Assembly (NCBI GenBank): GCA_900557355.1
Contig: USSR01000269.1
Span: 1 to 8,691, forward strand
Length of the DNA: 8,691 nucleotides
Origin: an uncultured Bacteroides sp.
Lineage (GTDB): Bacteria > Bacteroidota > Bacteroidia > Bacteroidales > Bacteroidaceae
Reading direction: 5' to 3'
Shown one piece after another: positions 6,055 to 8,691 of the stretch. The notes under the pieces were generated by a model, which did not search any database, was not told the DNA's origin, and saw only the letters and a program-made list of their open reading frames with translations. How positions within the stretch are numbered: the first letter of the stretch is position 1; every line of letters begins with the position of its first letter. A program made the translations under genes and the position numbers.

Positions 6055-8403
6055 ATGAAGAAACCTTTATTGTATTTGCTTATTTTATTAGTGACTGTTT
6101 TCAGCACTTCCTGTTCCCAATCTTCGAAAGAGACATTTGAAATAGGGGACAAGACATTTTTACTTAACGGAAAACCGTTTGTGGTAAAAGCAGCCGAAAT
6201 TCATTATCCCCGTATACCAAAAGAGTATTGGGAGCATCGTATCAAAATGTGTAAGGCATTAGGTATGAATACCATTTGTCTTTATGTCTTTTGGAATTTT
6301 CATGAGCCGGAAGAGGGAAAATATGACTTTACCGGTCAAAAAGATATTGCGGCTTTCTGTCGGCTGGCGCAGGAAAACGGAATGTATGTGATCGTTCGTC
6401 CCGGACCGTATGTTTGTGCAGAGTGGGAAATGGGTGGATTGCCTTGGTGGTTATTAAAGAAGAAGGATATCAAACTTCGTGAACAGGATCCGTATTATAT
6501 GGAACGGGTGAAACTATTCATGAACGAAGTGGGCAAACAGCTTACCGATCTTCAGATTAGTAAAGGTGGCAATATCATTATGGTACAGGTTGAGAATGAA
6601 TATGGATCATTCGGAATAGACAAACCATACATTGCCGAAATACGTGATATTGTAAAGCAAGCAGGTTTCACAGGAGTTCCTTTATTCCAATGTGACTGGA
6701 ATTCGAACTTTGAGAATAATGCATTGGATGATTTGCTTTGGACAATCAACTTTGGTACAGGGGCTAATATTGACGATCAATTTAAGCGTTTGCAAGAACT
6801 CCGTCCTGATATTCCGTTGATGTGTAGTGAGTTTTGGTCCGGATGGTTCGATCATTGGGGAGCGAAGCATGAGACACGTAGTGCGGAGGATTTGGTAAAA
6901 GGAATGAAAGAAATGCTTGACCGGAATATTTCATTTAGTTTATATATGACTCATGGAGGTACTAGTTTCGGACATTGGGGAGGAGCAAATTTCCCTAATT
7001 TCTCTCCGACGTGTACGTCTTATGATTATGATGCTCCCATCAATGAATCAGGAAAAGTCACTCCCAAATATTTTGAGGTACGCAATTTGTTAAGTAACTA
7101 TTTACCCGAAGGTGAGTCATTGCCGGAAGTTCCGGATTCTATTCCGACTATTGCCATTCCTTCATTTAAATTGAATGAAGTGGCGATACTGTTTGATAAT
7201 CTGCCGGAGCCAAAGATTAGTGAAAACATTCAGTCAATGGAGGCGTTCGATCAGGGATGGGGAAGTATTTTGTACCGGACTACACTGCCGGCATCTAAAG
7301 AAGAACAGACGTTGACAATCACAGAGGCTCATGACTGGGCACAGGTTTTCTTGGATGGTAAGAAATTAGCTACATTAAGTCGTTTAAAAGGTGAAGGTAC
7401 GGTTATTCTTCCTCCAATGAAAGAAGGGGCCCAGCTGGATATTTTGGTAGAAGCAATGGGACGTATGAATTTTGGTAAAGGCATTTATGATTGGAAGGGT
7501 ATCACTGAAAAAGTGGAAGTCCAGTCGAATAATGGTGTTATTACTTCATTGAAGAACTGGAAAGTTTATAATATTCCGGTTGATTATGCTTTTGCGCAAA
7601 ATAAGAAATTTGTAAAACAGGATAATCCCCAGAAATATCCTGCCTACTATCGGGGAACCTTTACGTTGGACAAAACAGGTGATACATTCTTGAATATGAC
7701 TAACTGGAGTAAAGGTATGGTTTGGGTGAACGGTTATGCTATTGGACGTTACTGGGAAATTGGGCCACAACAAACCTTATATGTGCCGGGATGTTGGTTG
7801 AAGAAAGGAGAGAATGAAGTGATTATATTGGATATGGCTGGTTCTGTACAGCCACAGACAGAAGGATTACAACAACCTATTCTTGATAACCTGCGTGTAC
7901 ACGGTGCTGCTTATGCACATCGTAAGGTTGGTGAGAATTTGGATTTAACAGGAGAAAAACCTGTTTATGAAGGAACTTTCAAATCCGGTAATGGTTGGCA
8001 ACATGTGAAATTCGGAAAGGAAGTGGAAACTCGTTTCTTTTGTCTTGAAGCATTGAATGCTTATGATGGAAAAGACTTTGCAGCTATTGCAGAATTAGAA
8101 TTGTTAGGAGCCGATGGTAAACCTTTGTCACGCCAGCATTGGAAGGTTATTTATGCAGATAGTGAAGAAACAGAAGAGGCAAATAACATTGCAACGAATG
8201 TATTTGACTTACAGGAATCTACTTTCTGGCATACTAGCTACTCTTCAGCTGCTAAACATAAATTTCCACATCAGATTGTGATTAATCTTGGTGAGGATAA
8301 GATAGTCACGGGATTTTCTTATTTGCCAAGAGCGGAAGCCGACAAGACGGGAATGATAAAGGATTATCGGGTATATTTGAAGATGACGCCTTTTAAACTT
8401 TAA
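6055..8403 (+). CDS. GH35 beta-galactosidase, lipoprotein, with permuted discoidin-like C-terminal domain
   Basis: The 782-residue enzyme should remove terminal beta-linked galactose, here probably from pectic galactan or arabinogalactan side chains. The TIM barrel (about 35-350) carries the family motifs: EIHYPRIP (48-55), NTICLYVFWNFHEP (72-85), RPGPYVCAEWEMGGLPWWL (115-133), the acid/base in VENEYGS (Glu182), and the nucleophile in CSEFWSGWFDHWG (Glu259). Two beta-sandwich regions follow (about 370-500 and 520-620), with the GH35 hallmark GRYWEIGPQQTLYVPG (564-579). The end (about 637-782) looks like an F5/8 type C or CBM32-like domain with its halves swapped. The N-terminus is a lipoprotein signal with Cys20 (STSC). 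The residues after it (SQSSKE) lack the acidic surface-export signal, so periplasmic anchoring is inferred. ATG 6055 is chosen because it begins the basic signal peptide MKKPLL. The gene is monocistronic between two strong terminators. Confidence 0.94.
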   Translation: MKKPLLYLLILLVTVFSTSCSQSSKETFEIGDKTFLLNGKPFVVKAAEIHYPRIPKEYWEHRIKMCKALGMNTICLYVFWNFHEPEEGKYDFTGQKDIAAFCRLAQENGMYVIVRPGPYVCAEWEMGGLPWWLLKKKDIKLREQDPYYMERVKLFMNEVGKQLTDLQISKGGNIIMVQVENEYGSFGIDKPYIAEIRDIVKQAGFTGVPLFQCDWNSNFENNALDDLLWTINFGTGANIDDQFKRLQELRPDIPLMCSEFWSGWFDHWGAKHETRSAEDLVKGMKEMLDRNISFSLYMTHGGTSFGHWGGANFPNFSPTCTSYDYDAPINESGKVTPKYFEVRNLLSNYLPEGESLPEVPDSIPTIAIPSFKLNEVAILFDNLPEPKISENIQSMEAFDQGWGSILYRTTLPASKEEQTLTITEAHDWAQVFLDGKKLATLSRLKGEGTVILPPMKEGAQLDILVEAMGRMNFGKGIYDWKGITEKVEVQSNNGVITSLKNWKVYNIPVDYAFAQNKKFVKQDNPQKYPAYYRGTFTLDKTGDTFLNMTNWSKGMVWVNGYAIGRYWEIGPQQTLYVPGCWLKKGENEVIILDMAGSVQPQTEGLQQPILDNLRVHGAAYAHRKVGENLDLTGEKPVYEGTFKSGNGWQHVKFGKEVETRFFCLEALNAYDGKDFAAIAELELLGADGKPLSRQHWKVIYADSEETEEANNIATNVFDLQESTFWHTSYSSAAKHKFPHQIVINLGEDKIVTGFSYLPRAEADKTGMIKDYRVYLKMTPFKL

Positions 8404-8485
8404 GAAAGGGTAATTATATGTTTGTGATACGTACTTGAGATATTTAAGTCAAAGGTTAATTATTAAGTTTGTTCATTAAGTTATA

Positions 8486-8544
8486 GGAAAGTAAAAGAAT
8501 AACTTCCACGTGAGTGAAGGTTTTCTTTTACTTTCCCTTTTTTT
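8486..8544 (+). terminator. Strong rho-independent terminator after GH35
   Basis: GGAAAGTAAAAGA (8486-8498) pairs perfectly with TCTTTTACTTTCC (8524-8536). The stem continues, with an internal mismatch and a bulge, to CAC/GTG closing a GTGA tetraloop (8510-8513). T-run 8538-8544 follows. It lies 82 bases after the GH35 stop. The left arm is A-rich and the opposite strand also has a short T-run (reverse of AAAAG), but the strong tract is on the + strand. Confidence 0.92.
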
Positions 8545-8551
8545 ATAATAG

Positions 8552-8578
8552 TTGAAATCATAAAGTAGCTTACTTTTG
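8552..8578 (+). promoter_or_regulatory. Probable promoter of the 3'-edge gene
   Basis: TACTTTTG (8571-8578) is an exact TAnnTTTG -7 element, with TTG at 8552-8554 as -33 candidate. The start codon of the next frame follows 38 bases later. It lies just downstream of the GH35 terminator, as expected for a new transcription unit. Confidence 0.55.
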
Positions 8579-8616
8579 TTCTTTCTCTTATATTATATAA
8601 TCTAAAATAACTAGTG

Positions 8617-8691
8617 ATGCAAAAAATGAATAAAAATGGATTTAACCAATGTGCCAGAGTGTACATTGAGCGTTTGCGAAAAGAAGGGCGA
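8617..8691 (+). CDS. Partial gene, possible Bacteroides-type tyrosine recombinase, N-terminal 25 residues
   Basis: The frame opens at ATG 8617 (a second ATG is at 8626) and is still open at the window end. Only 25 residues are visible. The segment NQCARVYIERLRKEGR resembles the start of the SAM-like DNA-binding domain of Bacteroides tyrosine-type site-specific integrases, in which a helix of the form 'YIERLRKEGR' precedes a Ser-Thr-Ala-containing helix. The catalytic domain is outside the window, so its function, and whether it drives promoter inversion, integration or neither, is open. A good -7 element 38 bases upstream supports a real gene. Confidence 0.5.
   Translation, partial: MQKMNKNGFNQCARVYIERLRKEGR

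Noticed and set aside
5958..6140. A 60-codon + strand frame across the GH35 leader and its first codons.
   Set aside because: It starts at a non-ATG codon, covers the hairpin and overlaps the GH35 signal peptide in another frame; the product has no recognisable features.
8481..8666. A 61-codon - strand frame downstream of GH35.
   Set aside because: It reads through the long terminator stem and the promoter and start of the next + strand gene; composition is that of AT-rich intergenic DNA.
1..8691. CRISPR arrays, tRNA or rRNA genes, IS ends, and SusC/SusD genes.
   Set aside because: None were seen on either strand: no regularly spaced repeats, no cloverleaf-like blocks with the TTCGA core, no transposase motifs, and no TonB-dependent receptor reading frame.

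Overview
The window looks like chromosomal DNA of a gut Bacteroides or close relative. The signs are moderate to low GC, no clear Shine-Dalgarno sites, promoter-like elements with the Bacteroidota -7 pattern (TAnnTTTG or close), Bacteroidota-type lipoprotein signals, and a run of pectin-active glycoside hydrolases typical of a polysaccharide utilization locus (PUL). Every complete gene is on the + strand and intact. No tRNA, rRNA, CRISPR array or complete mobile element was seen.

Layout. (1) 1-1708: the 3' end of an ExbD/TolR-type gene overlaps a 517-residue membrane-anchored protein by 26 bases. That protein has a coiled-coil-like stem, a Gly/Asn linker and a C-terminal beta-sandwich-like domain. 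The pair closes an energy-transduction operon, which ends at a hairpin terminator (1764-1806). (2) 1843-5790: a promoter region with a perfect 9-bp inverted repeat precedes a tight three-gene operon: GH105 unsaturated glucuronyl/galacturonyl hydrolase, a DUF2264 protein, and a GH28 exo-galacturonidase-like enzyme. The operon closes at a strong terminator (5752-5790). (3) 5791-8544: a second promoter, alignable without gaps to the first, then a long leader with a GNRA-capped hairpin, then a GH35 beta-galactosidase lipoprotein with a permuted discoidin-like C-terminus, then a third strong terminator. (4) 8545-8691: a promoter-like element and the first 25 codons of a gene that resembles a Bacteroides tyrosine recombinase.

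The four enzymes would act together on periplasmic oligosaccharides from a branched pectin such as rhamnogalacturonan I, or from its arabinogalactan decorations. GH35 would remove beta-galactose, GH28 terminal alpha-galacturonate, and GH105 the 4,5-unsaturated uronate left by a lyase. The DUF2264 protein probably removes another uronic acid; I recall DUF2264-type proteins in the beta-glucuronidase family GH154, but cannot confirm this here. No SusC/SusD pair, polysaccharide lyase or regulator lies in the window, so these are satellite operons of a PUL or part of a larger one. The shared promoter architecture suggests that both enzyme operons answer to one regulator.

The observations most worth checking are the ExbD-linked beta-sandwich protein, the paired promoters with the palindrome, the leader hairpin, the GH28 that lacks the Arg of the RIK motif, and the permuted domain of the GH35.
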